A stretch of DNA of 64,000 nt from Aporrectodea caliginosa (lineage: Eukaryota; Annelida; Clitellata; Crassiclitellata; Lumbricidae): positions 124,001 to 188,000 of the forward strand of contig JACEVL010000518.1 in the NCBI GenBank assembly GCA_020284085.1, written 5' to 3'. Both the position numbers and the translations under genes were made by a program. Within the stretch, counting starts at the first letter, position 1. The number at the start of each line of letters is the position of its first letter. The notes beneath the pieces were generated by a model. The model had not been told where the DNA came from. It did no database searches and was given only the letters and a program-made list of their open reading frames with translations. Shown here in pieces: positions 10,676 to 22,372 of the stretch.

Positions 10676-13600
10676 GTTCGTTATGGCAGTGGCGTGTAAC
10701 TCAAAAGAAAGGAGACGAAGGAGAACTTGGAGAGGGTATCAGATTTTTTAATTCGTTTTTTTAAATATTATTTGTAGTTGGGCTTAAAACAAATTTAGCA
10801 GTGACTTGTAACATACCTTGTTAAAATTGGCATCAGTTTGTTCAATAATCAAGGACAAAAATGTGGGCTTTGGGTGCACTTCTTTGCTCTTTGTTGTCAT
10901 TGAGTTTAGTCAGAAATAGCTGGTTATGGAGTTCGAAAAGTTGAGTGAGGTAAGAGGTAGGGTATAAGGTCCTGACTGGATTTATTTAATTAAATCCTAG
11001 TGCATATTTTTTGCTAGCCTCACAATTCAGAGGTGCTCCCGACCCAAGTCAGTGCTACCACTAACAAATAAATGGATTTCAAGCATTTCTGAAACAGTGG
11101 AAGAGAAAGGCTGAGGAGCTCAAGCCACATTTTCTGCGGAAGACGGCTGTATTATCATTATGGATCATGAAGAGAACAAGAAAGTAAGAAAATAAGTAAC
11201 AATGATTGCATTTTCTACAGATACCAGGTCCTCTGTATTTTATGTCGACTCGGGACGGTTTTCATCGGAAGAGAGTTGTCGTAAGGAGTACGGTGTATCA
11301 GTTTGTCATTACTTTTTATTTACTCATAATTATTATGATTTTTATTGCAACAGATGCGATATCATGTATGAAATTCAGTCACAGTGGGCAACTTCTGGCC
11401 GTTGGTGACAAAGGAGGCCATGTTTCAGTCCTGCGTCGACAGCTATTGGTATGTGGCATCGCATCAGTTTTTGTATTGTACCATGTTAAATCTTTTACAT
11501 TTATAATTTTGACGACTTTGAAAATGAAATAAGTGCTTAAAAGTAACAAAGACAAAGTTATATTAATTAAAATAGAGAACAAGGTTGTTTGTTTTATACA
11601 CAATGAAGCAGCCTAGTGTGTGTAGGTTTTGCAATTAATAAAATTGTTGGTTGTATGCCTGATTACTTTGTGCATGAAGTGTCTACCTTACACATTTACA
11701 GATACCCGCTTATGCGTATGTACACACATATAATGTCATATACCCATACATGCCAGAATGCATCCATATATACATACATGCGTGCATACAGAGGCAAATG
11801 CATTTCTAGTATATTTCTTTATTTAAAGCAGAATGTATTAAAATTGCATTACTGCATTTGCATTCATTTTCGGTCAATTGCAGAGCGATGATGTTGAATA
11901 CAGCACTTACACGAGATTCCAAAGCCATGTGCCAGAATTTGACTGCCTGCAGAGTACAGAAATTGGCGAAAGGATCGTCGATGTTCAATGGGTTAGGCAA
12001 ACAGCGGCCTCTTCGCACTTCCTGCTCTCGACAAACAGTAAGAACGTCGCAGTGTGACACTCACTTCAAGTAGAAATATTGCCTCAGCTTGATGTTATGT
12101 ATGACATTCACTTCAGGTAGAAATATTACTTCACCATGATGTAATGTATGACACTCACTTCAATTAGAAATATTACTGAACCATATACATCTTTGGCCCA
12201 ATGATTTATTACAGAATCGAACTGGCATTATTTGTTGTTTCTATATTTGTTAAGCACCGATCTATCTAATGATGAGGCATCAATGGATGGTGCTGAGCAA
12301 CTATGAGTACATGTCTTGCTCAAGGTTGCTACCCAGTAACCACATCGGAGGAGAAACCTGCGCTATCTGCATTGCAAAGCACGGACTCGAACCAATTGTC
12401 TACCTACCATGTCATACCATGTCACACAAGCTGAGAATGGAAAAAAGCATAATCTGATTATTATAAGGTGCAAGGCATTCAGTCAATGGTTGCTGCCAAG
12501 CAAGTTAATTGGCAAGTCACAATCTGGGTTCCGTCCAAACAAAATTCCCGCAGAACAGTCAATGGCAGTGGGAACCAAGGTATGAATGTGATTCTCCACA
12601 CAAACTTTTGAAAGATTCGTAAATGGCACTGTGTATTATTTCCATTCAGTAGGCTGAATAAAAATTCAGTTTGGGAAAGAGGTTTTCAGTCGTGATATAA
12701 AGACCGGAGCAGACTCGGAACAAATTCACTGAAGATATCAATGGCCATATTACATTTTTAACCGAATGTTTTCTTCTTGTAGCTAAGGTGGTCAAGTTAT
12801 GGAAAGTGGCTGAGCGATGCAAAGAGTTGAATGGCTCTAATCTCGAAGATGAAACTGGCCAGCCACGTGATCCACAGAGCGTAACATCCCTGCAGCTTCC
12901 CGTGTTGAAGACCGTGACGACATACGTGGAGGCCAGTCCACGACGAATCTATAACAACGTTCACGCATTTTTTGTCAACTCTTTATCCGTAAATAGCGAC
13001 CAGGAGACGTTCCTGTCTGCCGACGACCTGCGCATTAACATCTGGCACCTCGACTTTACCAACAAACACTTCAGTATGTGTTTTTGTTCATTAATTGGCT
13101 TTGACTGATTGATTGATTGAGTCATTGATTAAATCTGAATTTGAGCCATCATTTGTACAAACTAATGAATGTTGCACCTCTTGCAATCTTTATTTCAAAA
13201 CTGATTCCAGTTCCAGTTCCTCCTCTTCCCCTTACCACTGTCACTTTTCCAATTCTATCTACCATCCTTCTTGTGTCATGTGAAAGTCTGCCTTCGTGAC
13301 CCTTTGATATTGAAATTGAACCCCGAACTTTGCCTTGCAACAGACGAGCTCAATAAGCCTATTGAGTTTGTTTTGACTGAGCTCTCACTTTTGCATTTAT
13401 CTTCCTGCATCTGAAAATGCTCATAAACTATTGTTACATGTTCTTTTTCCACCAATACCAAGTTTCCTTGTCAGTGGGGCCGTAAGTCGAAACACAACCA
13501 AAGTTTCAAATTTATGACCTACTCTTGCTGATCACACTGTGCCAAGATGCCTTGACAGTTGACACACATGCTGGGAATTGAACCTGAGGCATAGCAGACG

Positions 13601-13844
13601 GTAGCTGTGATACCAGTTGGGTTTCTAAGATCACCAAACAACTGCTAAATTCATTGCTGTTGTGTTGATGTTTCTGTAGCTGTTGTTGATCTGAAACCGA
13701 CGTTGTTGGATGATTTGGAAGAGGTGATAACGTCAGCCGAGTTCCATCCGACAGAATGCAACCTCTTCGTCTACAGCAGCAGCAAAGGCGCCCTGCGACT
13801 TTGTGACATGAGGTCTCAGGCCTTGTGTGACAGAAATGGCAAGC
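10676..13844 (+). CDS. PPP2R2: PP2A regulatory subunit B (B55/PR55), exons 1-5 visible
   Basis: WD40 beta-propeller subunit that targets protein phosphatase 2A to substrates. Exons 10676-10735, 11354-11448, 11884-12037, 12783-13073 and 13680-13844 have matching phases and canonical junctions. They encode, in order, [103 protein letters not shown] and [20 protein letters not shown], all hallmarks of B55. Only about a dozen N-terminal residues are missing (upstream exon not found). Exon 5 ends in phase (GGCAAGC) with the exon at 38193, across a 24.3-kb intron. Vertebrate paralogues A-D cannot be assigned in an invertebrate. A decayed inverted copy of exons 3-5 lies at 27.7-30.1 kb. Confidence 0.95.
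11015..11145 (-). mobile_element. LINE 3'-end fragment in PPP2R2 intron
   Basis: The minus strand has CTTGAGCTCCTCAGCCTTTC and later TCGGGAGCACCTCTGA, closely matching the + copy at 5215-5320 (same ORF2 C-terminus and tail). Confidence 0.65.
12055..12190. repeat. 47-bp tandem repeat (x3) in PPP2R2 intron
   Basis: Units beginning TGACACTCACTTCAA or TGACATTCACTTCAG start at 12055, 12102 and 12149. The same triplication is present in the inverted pseudogene copy (about 29500-29645), so it predates that duplication. Confidence 0.75.
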
Positions 13845-14026
13845 GTATGTATTACACCGGAAACGCCATATATCAAGAACCACGTTATGATGGAGGTCAT
13901 GTTATAAAGATGTCAGTTCTTAAGCTGAACTAAATTTGACATTGATGAAAACAACCTCATTATTAGCAACTGTTCGTGACAAGTACCTTTTTATCGGGCT
14001 TCTGCATAACAAAGTCATGAAACATC

Positions 14027-14197
14027 ATGTCTTTCTGGCGCTTGTCGGATTTCGAATCGAACCACGGCGACCGAGACGACCCATTGCCAGTCGAGTGTAC
14101 ATTCAAAGGACCCATGCCGGTCGAGAGGTCACGTGAAGTCACTAAAAAGAAACAGCGGGTCACAAATTCGGTGCACAATAAAAGAAATGGCGTCTGA
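14027..14197 (+). CDS. Unrecognised 56-codon ORF inside PPP2R2 intron 5
   Basis: ATG at 14027 to TGA at 14195-14197. The product starts MSFWRLSDFESNHGDRDD and is strongly charged in its C-terminal half (KKKQRV). The segment is more GC-rich than the flanking intron. It lies just after the point (about 13980) where the two PPP2R2 copies stop being similar. It could be a stray exon of another gene, a small ORF or chance; no homology was recognised, and the opposite strand is also open across it. Confidence 0.2.
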   Translation: MSFWRLSDFESNHGDRDDPLPVECTFKGPMPVERSREVTKKKQRVTNSVHNKRNGV

Positions 14198-14206
14198 ATG
14201 AAACGC

Positions 14207-14625
14207 AGTGAGGTAGAACAAAAAATTTTGGTGCAATTTTAAAGCAAAAATTTGGTTTTTAAAAATATGTATAAAAATATTCATAGTCTAAAATTTTGAA
14301 CATGTGAAACAGTGAAGTAGAACAAACATTTTGGTGCAATTTTAAAGCACAAAATTTGGTTTTGGAAATATGTATAAAAATATTCATAGTCTAAAATTTT
14401 GAACATGTGAAACAGTGAAGTAGAACAAACATTTTGGTGCAATTTTAAAGCACAAAATTTGGTTTTAGAAATATGTATAAAAATATTCATAGTCTAAAAT
14501 TTTGAACATGTGAAACAGTGAAGTAGAACAAAAAATTTTGTGCAATTTTAAAGCAAAAAATTTGGTTTTTAAAAATATGTATAATATTCATATCCTAAAA
14601 TTTTGAACATGTGAAACATTTTTAT
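14207..14625. repeat. 103-bp tandem repeat, four copies
   Basis: AGTGAGGTAGAACAAA or AGTGAAGTAGAACAAA starts at 14207, 14311, 14414 and 14517. Each AT-rich unit contains TTGGTGCAATTTTAAAGC and TATTCATAGTCTAAAATTT. The array fills the gap between the PPP2R2-side intron sequence and the 3' end of the Capicua segment. Confidence 0.9.
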
Positions 14626-14694
14626 TCATAATCCAACGACACAGAAGCATTGAAAACAGGATACAGCGCAAATGAGTCCACGAAGACATGAGTT

Positions 14695-17600
14695 CTACAG
14701 CTTACAGATGACTTCTGTGTGCTTGGTAACCGATTCCGTTCCCACGGGGATAGTTGCCACGGTAGCCTTCACTTTTGTCGGATTCTGTTGAGGAACGGTT
14801 CCACTGAAAGTCAGCAGTCCCCTGCCGTCACTTGCCATCGTTATTATGCCACCTGAAATCAGAAAACAGACGATGTAACGTAAGTTCTGAATTTATATAG
14901 CATCCTTAAAAGTCCCCAAACCTGTGCCAGCATAATAAAGATAAATTGATAAATTGATAGATACAATACAATACAATAAATAAAATAACGACATACCAGT
15001 TCTTCTATAAATCAGTTTATATTTTGAAATGTTGTAAAAGTGTGTCATGACAGAACAAAGGCAACACATAATCACATAACTTGATAGAATGAAGGCGCAT
15101 AACTGCATACCTTGATAGAACAAAGGCAACAACACAGAACCAAATACCTTGATAGAACAAAGGCAACAACAAAGAACCACATACCTTGATAGAACGATGG
15201 CAACAACAAAGAACCACATACCTTGATAGAACAAAGGCAACAACACAGAACGACATACCTTGATAGAACAAAGGCAACAACACAGAACCAAATACCTTGA
15301 TAGAATAAAGGCAACAACACTGAACCACATACCTTGATAGAACAAAGGCAACAACACAGAACCAAATACCTTGATAGAACGACGGCAACACTGACGTTGC
15401 ACTGAGTCGACAGGCGCTGACTTCGGCAGCAGAGCTTCTGACGAACGAAGGCACAGAAGATGTAAAAACGGTGCCACCAGCTGCGATGGTTACCACCGGT
15501 CTAACGGCAGTCAAGACGGCTGTGGCTGATGAAGTTGATGACGATGAGGAGGCGGCACTTGACGAGAAGAAGGACGATGAGGCGAGCAAAGGAGACTGCA
15601 GACTGGAAAGTGCGGCCTTGTTTGGCTTCATCGAAATTCCTGTCACAAAAGTTCAGCATAGATTAGGTTAATTCAGGTTAATGTTCATTTAATCAGGTTT
15701 GCCACAAGGTCAATAAAATAAAAATCCATGACCTTCATGACCTTTCCCAATGACTTTTAAGACTTATTTTAGACAAAAAGGACCTACTTTCTAATTGTTT
15801 TATCGACGTAATATTTATCAAAATTTAAAAATATGAAATTAGAAATACGTCTATTAATGATTTTTCCATTTCCTATGACTTTCCATGACCTAGCTATTTT
15901 CAAATTCCATGACTTTTTTGAAAACACCTGTTTTTCCAGACCTGTTTTCCAGGCCTTAAATTTTTCAAAGTGTAATTCCATGACTTTCCAGGTTTCCAGG
16001 ATCTGTGGCAACCCTGATTAAATGCACGAGCTGCTTGTAAAATTATTTCTCAGAGAAATGAAGGTTCGGAGGATTTCAGCTCAACAGCAGAAATCCTCTG
16101 GTTCTTCAACAGCCGAAAGTAATTCTGAAGGTTGGAATCCGATAAGCCAGAGAAATGAATGAATTTAAAATTTAGTCCTGAATGGCAAACTATTTTACCT
16201 TAATGTCATATGCCTCAACTACCTTACCATAATTAACCTTAACATGATTTGCCTTTGCTAAACTTAACATATTTTACCATAATTAACCTTAACATGATTT
16301 ACCTTTGCTAAACTTAACATACCGTACCATAATTAACCTTAACAAGATTTGCCTAAACTAAACTAAACTAAACGTACCTTACCATAATTAACCTTAACAT
16401 GATTTGCCTTAATTTAAATAATCTAATCATACCGTAATACACTTTAATGTGAAAAGCCAGAAATGTAGCTTATCTTATCTTAGCATACCATACTCTGTAA
16501 TTAGTAGCCATAAAGTATAAAATGAAAATATAAAACATGGATGACTAGAGCTCAAAAACTCTTTTTAGACGTACCTTGACTGGAAAGTTGAATGTATGAT
16601 GAGATGTTGATCCCAGCCTCTGAAGCCGCTGTGGCTAAAAAGGATGCGGAGGAGGAAGAGGAGGCAGAGGATGATGGAGAGAAGGAAGAGGATACGGAGG
16701 AGGAGGAGGAGGTAGGACCTGGCATGCCAATGCTCCTGATACAAAGACATAGCAAAATGTACACAAATACATACACATAACAATATATAAGAAAAACAAT
16801 TATAAGCTACAACTATACTTGCACATATTATGTGTATTGTGGCACTAAAGAGAATCTGCCACGAGTCCCTACAGCGCTATGTTCTCACGTCTACATGCAA
16901 CAGTATACAAAACTATACAAATATGTGCATATATATGTGTGTGTGTGTGTGTGTGTGCATGTGCGTGTGTGTGTGGTAGGTGTGTGTACAGATTATAGGC
17001 AAAATAGAAGAGCAGTTCCTTAAGCTTACCCACACAGGTAGTCTCTATCTTTCTGGTTTGGTAGGGACTTAAACCAATCACCTTTCAGCTCACAGTCCAG
17101 CATGCTAGCGACAACACTACACTATAATTATACAGTTATACACTCTCCCGTCGGTCTGGAATGGGCTCTCTCTGGAGCTGTGCCTACTTCCCATAACTCT
17201 CTGACATGTTCTATATTAACCTCAAAACTGTTCTTTTTGGCTGTGCTGGAGTAGGGAGCACCTCCAAGTAGTTCCCTTGAAGAGATGCTATATAAATCCT
17301 TTAACGAATGAACGAATGAATGAATTTATCGCAAATCACGATAATAAAACAAACTCACTTCTGCGACTGGACATGTTGCTGCTGCTGTTGTTGCTGCTGT
17401 TGTTGCTGCTGCTGATGTTGTTGCTGCTGCTGATGTTGTTGCTGCTGCTGTTGACCGGTTGCCATGAGCTGTGACAACCCGGTCAGCTGAAGTTGTTGTC
17501 CGCTGGGCAGGGTAACAACGGTTGACAGCTGTGGCTGATTCAGCATCAGAAACTGCGACCCTGCCAAGAACGGAAACGCCTGAATCGGCGACGGCTGCGG

Positions 17601-20600
17601 CTGGACTGATATGCTTGGTTGAACAGGGCTTGCGATGGCCAGTTTCAGCATTGGTCGCGCTCCGGCGGGCACGCTCATCTTTCCAGCGGGCACTGTCCTA
17701 GGCGCCGCGTTCAACTGTTCGGTTGGGGCGCCAAGGGAAATCTGGACGATGGGGGCAGAGGTCGCGGTTGAGGTCGGAACAACCGGCACAGCGACTTTTC
17801 CGTCCTGAGGGGCGATCGGATATGATGGAATTACGTACTGTACCTGGGTTGGGGTGTGGGGCGTCGCGAGCCCCGACTGACCGATGCCGAGGATCTGGCC
17901 GGCACCCGGTCGGCCCTGAAGCATGTGGAGCTGAAGGGGAGCTTGGACAAGGTAGGGCTGCAGCGTCGCCCCCGCTCCAGTGGTCGGTGTGGACGACTTT
18001 AATACAAGACTGGCCCTGTATGGGGAAAGAACCTGTTGTAACCCCACATCATTAGGAGTCACCACATTTGTTGAAGATGTCGGTAGCTCGGGGCGACAAG
18101 GGGAGATAAAGCCAGGTATTGCCGTGGCGACCGGTTTCGCAACGCTGACAGCATCTCGGTTTAAGATCGTGAGCGGGGCAGCGGCGGTGAAGCCGCTTGG
18201 GACTAAAATGGCGTTGATGTTTTTTCGGGTGTTTGCGCTTGAAGATATAATAGCCGTGTGCCGTGTGGTGCTAGGTAACGTCGACACGGTGGTCTGTGGT
18301 ATGGAGAAGAATGGTTTGGATGCGATAGGGATAGGGTGGTTGTTCGAACGGACGCTGATTGTCGCTGGCTGTGACGCAGCTTGAATAGTCGGTGTCTTTG
18401 GAGTCACCATCGTCATGACGATAGACTTCGGGCCAGACATTTGATCTGCTGCGAGAGCAAAGCTCGCCGTGCCAGCTCGTGAGTCGATATGAGCGGTGAG
18501 ATGCTGCGAGTCTGTTTTGGCGAGCGGCATCTGAATGCTACAGATGTTTAATCCTCGCCGATCACCAGATGGAGCCAGGACGAAATTGTGCAACGTTTTG
18601 ACAGGAACGGTAGGCGACTGAATGGGCTGCAGACCTGACAACAGTTTCGGTGCAGTTAAGACAACGGCGTGCTGCGGCAACGGCGAGACAACGGGACTCT
18701 TCGGCACGTGAAACCTACCATCGTTCTTCGCAACAGACGACAACGCGTCGCATTCGAATGTCGTCTGATCCGAGCGGCTTTTCGGAGTGTGGGCCTTAAA
18801 GGCGGAGAAAGTCGGGTGGAATCCGGAATTCATCGGCCGGGGACTCAGTCCAACTTGGGTGTCCCTGGACGTCGACTCGGTGGAGATGGGTCTCGACTCG
18901 GGACTTTCGACCAGTTCCCTGGGTAGAACGAGTTCCTCTGGGTTGATTTTGATTGGCTTCGGTTTGAATGTGACCTCGCTCGGTAGCTGGGGCTTCATGA
19001 CGGGAGAGAACCGCTGCTGGGGGAACGCCTTGTTCTCGATGCTCTCTTCCTCTGGACCGCTGTCTGTCTCCGAATCGGACACCTGTTCCCTGCAGTTGAG
19101 GTCAAGGCCGTTGAACTCCTCCTTTTCGTCAGTCGTTAGCTCGTATTTTTCTCTCTCTGGTGCAAAGAAATATAATCACTGATGATTATTCTCAACATAA
19201 ACCATTTGAATATAGTCATTTGAACCTCTTCAACTTATAATTTCAACCTACCCAAAGTTAAGAGAGCAGTCACATAGCTAATAGTTTGTGAGCTTCTTAA
19301 AACTTAAAACAGTTCACACAGAACATCAGATTAAGTCAAACTTTTTAAAAAAAATAGTCTTTTCGTTGGCCATTAACTCATATTTTTTCTCTCTGGCACA
19401 AACAAATAGAGTTGTGATTATTCTTAACATGCATCATTTGAAAACAGCTGCATTTGAATTTGCCCAACATACAATTTCAACATATCTTATGTTTGGATCA
19501 GTGTGTAAAAGCCATGTGTACAGTACTTTTGAATGACTCTTAAAACTTAAAACAGTTCACACAAAATACCTGACTAAATCAAAGTGTAAACAATAAGCTA
19601 GTTCAGCATTACATTTAACGCAAGGCATGACGGGAAAGGTGATAGTTGGTGAACTATCACCTTTCCCGTCATGCCTTGCGGGTTCATAAACAAAGTCAAA
19701 CATAGCGGATAGGTTGGATTTACTTTAATCGATGAAAGGTAGATGATTTGAAGAAATTTATAACAGAACGAGGCCACATGACAACTTCAACGAGTTAAAC
19801 ATGAACTCGTGGCTGTTGCATTTGCGATATATCAACAATAATTGTCGGTTGTTGCAACATCGCTACCGGCACCATTCGGTTTGTTTATGAACGGTGACCT
19901 ATGACCCGGAAGTAAAAGTAAGCTGGCTGCGCATGCCCATTGATAATGCTGAACTAGTTTATTTCTAATCCCTTTTCATTGGTCATAAAGTCACATTTTC
20001 TGAACTCTTCTCTAACAAATTAAGGATTTAAATTCATTTGGAGCAACGATTAGATTAGATTGGATTAGATTATCTGTACATACCGTCAACATCACGGTCC
20101 TCACAGATCACCATTTTCCCATCATCATCATCGTCGTCGTCATCATCGTCATCGCTTCCATTGTCTCTTGCAAGGTGTGGCATCAGCCGTAGCCTCGTAA
20201 CATTGCTCGATCCGCTCGGCTTATGGATCGAACCTTTGATCCCTGGACCGGATGTAGGGAGATCACCTGACGACTGTAAGCTAGTCGCCGACGGTTGCAA
20301 TTCTGATGATGCCTAAATAGAATACAAATGCATGTGTAATGTAATGTTACTTTGTGACTTATTACCGTTTTACAACAGGTACACCAGAAGCGCATTATAA
20401 AGCAGTCGTGGGAAGCCATATAATGAAACTTTAGTCTACCTTACTTTTGGACAAAGTAACGAATGATCATGTCAAATTTTTAAAATTATTTTAATTAATT
20501 TTAATGTGCAATCACAAAACCTAAAACAATACCTTTACAAAATCCTGAAAATACACATTAAAACAATGAATTTCATCAAATGTGAGATATCAGAAATGTA

Positions 20601-21660
20601 AAAAACATATTTTTACCCATTTCCATTAAACTCTGAAATGAGCAAAAAATGACTCTCTTCATCATATTTCGCTGTTTTTTGTAATTTGCCAACATCCGAC
20701 TCATTTCGATTCCCTGGTCCATATTTGTAACGCGCACAAGGTCACACCTACATATGAATCTAAATGAAATTAATGAATCTGAGTAGCTATGTATGAAAGA
20801 ATGTATGCATTTATGTATGTAGATATGCATCTATGTATGAATGCATGTATATATCTACCGGTATGTATGAATTTATGAAGCTAGGTATAAAAGAATGCAT
20901 GTATAGTTATGCAACTATATATCGGTATGTATGTATGAGTGTATGTACATATGTTGAAAAGTATCTGGTGTATAACTGATCCTGCTGGTTATATAAACTT
21001 AGGTAAGCGTTGTTCTGGAACGGATTAGCAATTTAACTACAAAATCTTACCTCATTCAACCTAACATTGTCCTCGATGGTGTTGTCTCCGGCCCCCTGTT
21101 GTCGATAGGCAAAGGCCGCTGCAGAAGTACTGCAAGACCTTAACTTCTGTCCCTCGGTCAAACCAACCACGGCCTCGGTTTCGCCAGGTCCCAGGCCAAC
21201 ACTTGGCACTCCTACAGTAATGTAACCAGCCAAGCAGTTAACAACAGTAACGTAATTTTCAGAGTAATTGCGCATTTATGTAGCACACTGTTTCAAGCAC
21301 AGACTATCAGAGCTTACAAGAGGATGATGAATATTAATTTCACTCTATTATTGTTCTAGTTCCCAGCATAAAAATTCTAAATAGTTAAAAATAAATCTTA
21401 GAAACTATTATTATTAAAAATTAATCTTATAAAAAAAGAATAAGCAGCAGAACTAATACTAGAAACAGCAAAAAATATATAATTTATGAATTTTTTAGAA
21501 AATAAAACAAAATGAACCAGTCACCTGGCATCGGATCGACGCTTTCTTCGGAGGAGCTTAGTCGATCTTTCTCCGACTTTCGAGGTCCGCTAGCAGATTT
21601 CTTTCGATCCTTCGAGCACCACTTCCAGTCCGGATGCTTCTTAAAATGTGCTTCCTTTAC
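14695..21660 (-). CDS. CIC: Capicua transcriptional repressor, internal segment (seven exons)
   Basis: HMG-box repressor acting downstream of receptor tyrosine kinase/ERK signalling. Minus-strand exons 21525-21660, 21051-21211, 20084-20312, 17359-19156, 16575-16735, 15370-15639 and 14695-14852 join in phase throughout. The first encodes the end of the HMG box ([20 protein letters not shown]), characteristic of CIC. Then come an Asp11 run before KMVICED, the CIC-specific [16 protein letters not shown] and FSPVMK, low-complexity Ser/Thr/Pro sequence, [17 protein letters not shown], a Gln-rich tract, poly-Ser, and [15 protein letters not shown] near the end. Missing are the 5' exons with most of the HMG box and the C-terminal C1 motif. 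The stop TAG 14695-14697 directly follows a donor-like GTAAGC, so the natural transcript may splice out there. It lies wholly within PPP2R2 intron 5 in antisense, and no frameshift was seen. Confidence 0.9.
15060..15372. repeat. 37-bp minisatellite repeating a CIC exon end and splice donor
   Basis: Eight junctions of identical form (minus strand TCTATCAAG then GTATGT, GTATTT or GTATGC) recur exactly every 37 bp, at 15110, 15147, 15184, 15221, 15258, 15295, 15332 and 15369, with a degenerate ninth near 15080. The one at 15369/15370 is the inferred donor of the CIC exon 15370-15639; the rest lie in the following intron. 37 is not a multiple of 3, so each extra unit shifts the frame. Confidence 0.9.
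15694..16016. mobile_element. Non-autonomous hAT-like element (323 bp) in CIC intron
   Basis: Terminal inverted repeats are CAGGTTTGCCACA at the left and the reverse complement of TGTGGCAACCCTG at the right (11 of 13). The flanks ATTTAAT and ATTAAAT are a near-match, consistent with a degraded duplication. The interior is repetitive CCATGACTTTCC-type sequence with no ORF. Confidence 0.65.
16225..16440. repeat. 50-bp tandem repeat (x4) in CIC intron
   Basis: TACCATAATTAACCTTAAC recurs at 16225, 16275, 16325 and about 16380, followed each time by ATGATTTGCCTTTGC or a variant. Confidence 0.8.
16930..16990. repeat. (GT)n microsatellite
   Basis: GTGTGTGTGT runs with GC interruptions, in the CIC intron. 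Confidence 0.85.
17140..17330 (+). mobile_element. LINE/SINE 3'-tail fragment
   Basis: [17 protein letters not shown] ORF2 end, then GGGAGCACCTCCAAGTAG, GATGCTATATAAATCC and (ACGA/ATGA)n at 17303-17325, matching the shared tail of the window's LINE and SINE-A copies. Confidence 0.6.
17362..17455 (-). repeat. CAG/CAA-type coding repeat (poly-Gln) in CIC
   Basis: Within the large CIC exon, near its 3' end, about 30 codons are almost all CAG/CAA (Gln) with a few CAT/CAC (His). Mixed codons make it less prone to slippage than a pure CAG run. Confidence 0.9.
19598..19957. mobile_element. MITE-like element with long internal palindrome
   Basis: CTAGTTCAGCATTA (19598-19611) is repeated perfectly in inverted orientation at 19944-19957. 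Inside are a 62-bp near-perfect palindrome (19619-19680) and a further inverted pair GTTCATAAACAAA / TTTGTTTATGAAC. No transposase ORF is present. The target-site duplication is unclear, so the superfamily is not assigned. It lies in the intron between two CIC exons. Confidence 0.7.
19619..19680. repeat. 62-bp perfect hairpin (29-bp arms, 4-nt loop)
   Basis: Arms 19619-19647 and 19652-19680 are exactly complementary, starting CGCAAGGCATGACGGGAAAG, with loop GGTG. Confidence 0.95.
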
Positions 21661-21679
21661 CTGGAATTTATTTTCAGTG

Positions 21680-21960
21680 CTTAATAATAATAAATATATT
21701 CGTTTATTAAATTCAAACTGACAACCCGCAGTACGATTACGTGAAATAGTAGGAACACATGATAACAAGTTAAACAAGAGTCAATTTTATAACTGTATGG
21801 CAGCCTGTGAATCCAAAGACATCCTACTGAGCACTGTTCATTTTACCACTGCCCCTAGGGAGTGGAAGGCTGAGTCAACCTAATGGGCCTAGCGGGTATC
21901 GAACCCGCATGCTTCTGTTCTTCGTGCCTGTGTATTACCATTCAACCATTACCCATAAAC
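21680..21960 (-). mobile_element. SINE-like 3' tail and tRNA-like head fragments
   Basis: The minus strand at about 21735-21685 ends with AATAAACGAATATATTTATT, as in the SINE-B tail. At 21840-21960 GGTATCGAACCCGC and ATTACCATTCAACC are complements of tRNA B and A boxes. These remnants occupy the sequence where the preceding CIC exon would be expected. Confidence 0.5.
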
Positions 21961-22372
21961 ACATGTCATACAAGGATTTCACCATGAAATTCTATTCCCT
22001 CTCATTTTGTTGGATAAATTACAAACTTTGGTTTGGACAGGATCACCAAAGGTCGCATCATTTCTGGGCCTTTAGTATCAAGGTCTTTACAGATGGTCCA
22101 ACCATCTTTGAAGTGGTTCCACCATCAATTTGAGATCTCCATGTTCTTCTGACCAGGAAAGCCAACTGCATCTTTCACCATCATAGACCCACTAAAGTAA
22201 GTAAGTATGTGCTTTATAGAACCACCTGCAAACGCACTGCGGGAACATCGGATAAGAACAATCTACGAGTGTTAAATCACACAAAAATCATAATATGCAT
22301 TACAAAACAGACATCTATGAAGCCGTGAGAGAGTAAGGATAAAGTAAGAAGAAAGATCAGCAATAAAGTCAA

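Noticed and set aside
10686..10699. CAGTGGCGTGTAAC, similar to a hAT terminal repeat
   Set aside because: It lies inside a PPP2R2 coding exon aligned to the family, and no partner terminus or 8-bp duplication was found.
13440..13500. GTCAGTGGGGCCGTAAG as another hAT end
   Set aside because: The sequence is shared by both PPP2R2 copies, and no opposite terminus or duplication is nearby.
14893..15646. Overlapping minus-strand ORFs of 97-209 codons rich in Cys, Leu and Val
   Set aside because: The 37-bp repeat is open in all three frames; only the section above 15370 is a CIC exon.
17277..17474. Poly-Leu ORF on the plus strand
   Set aside because: Complement of the CIC poly-Gln tract; no start context or further coding signal.
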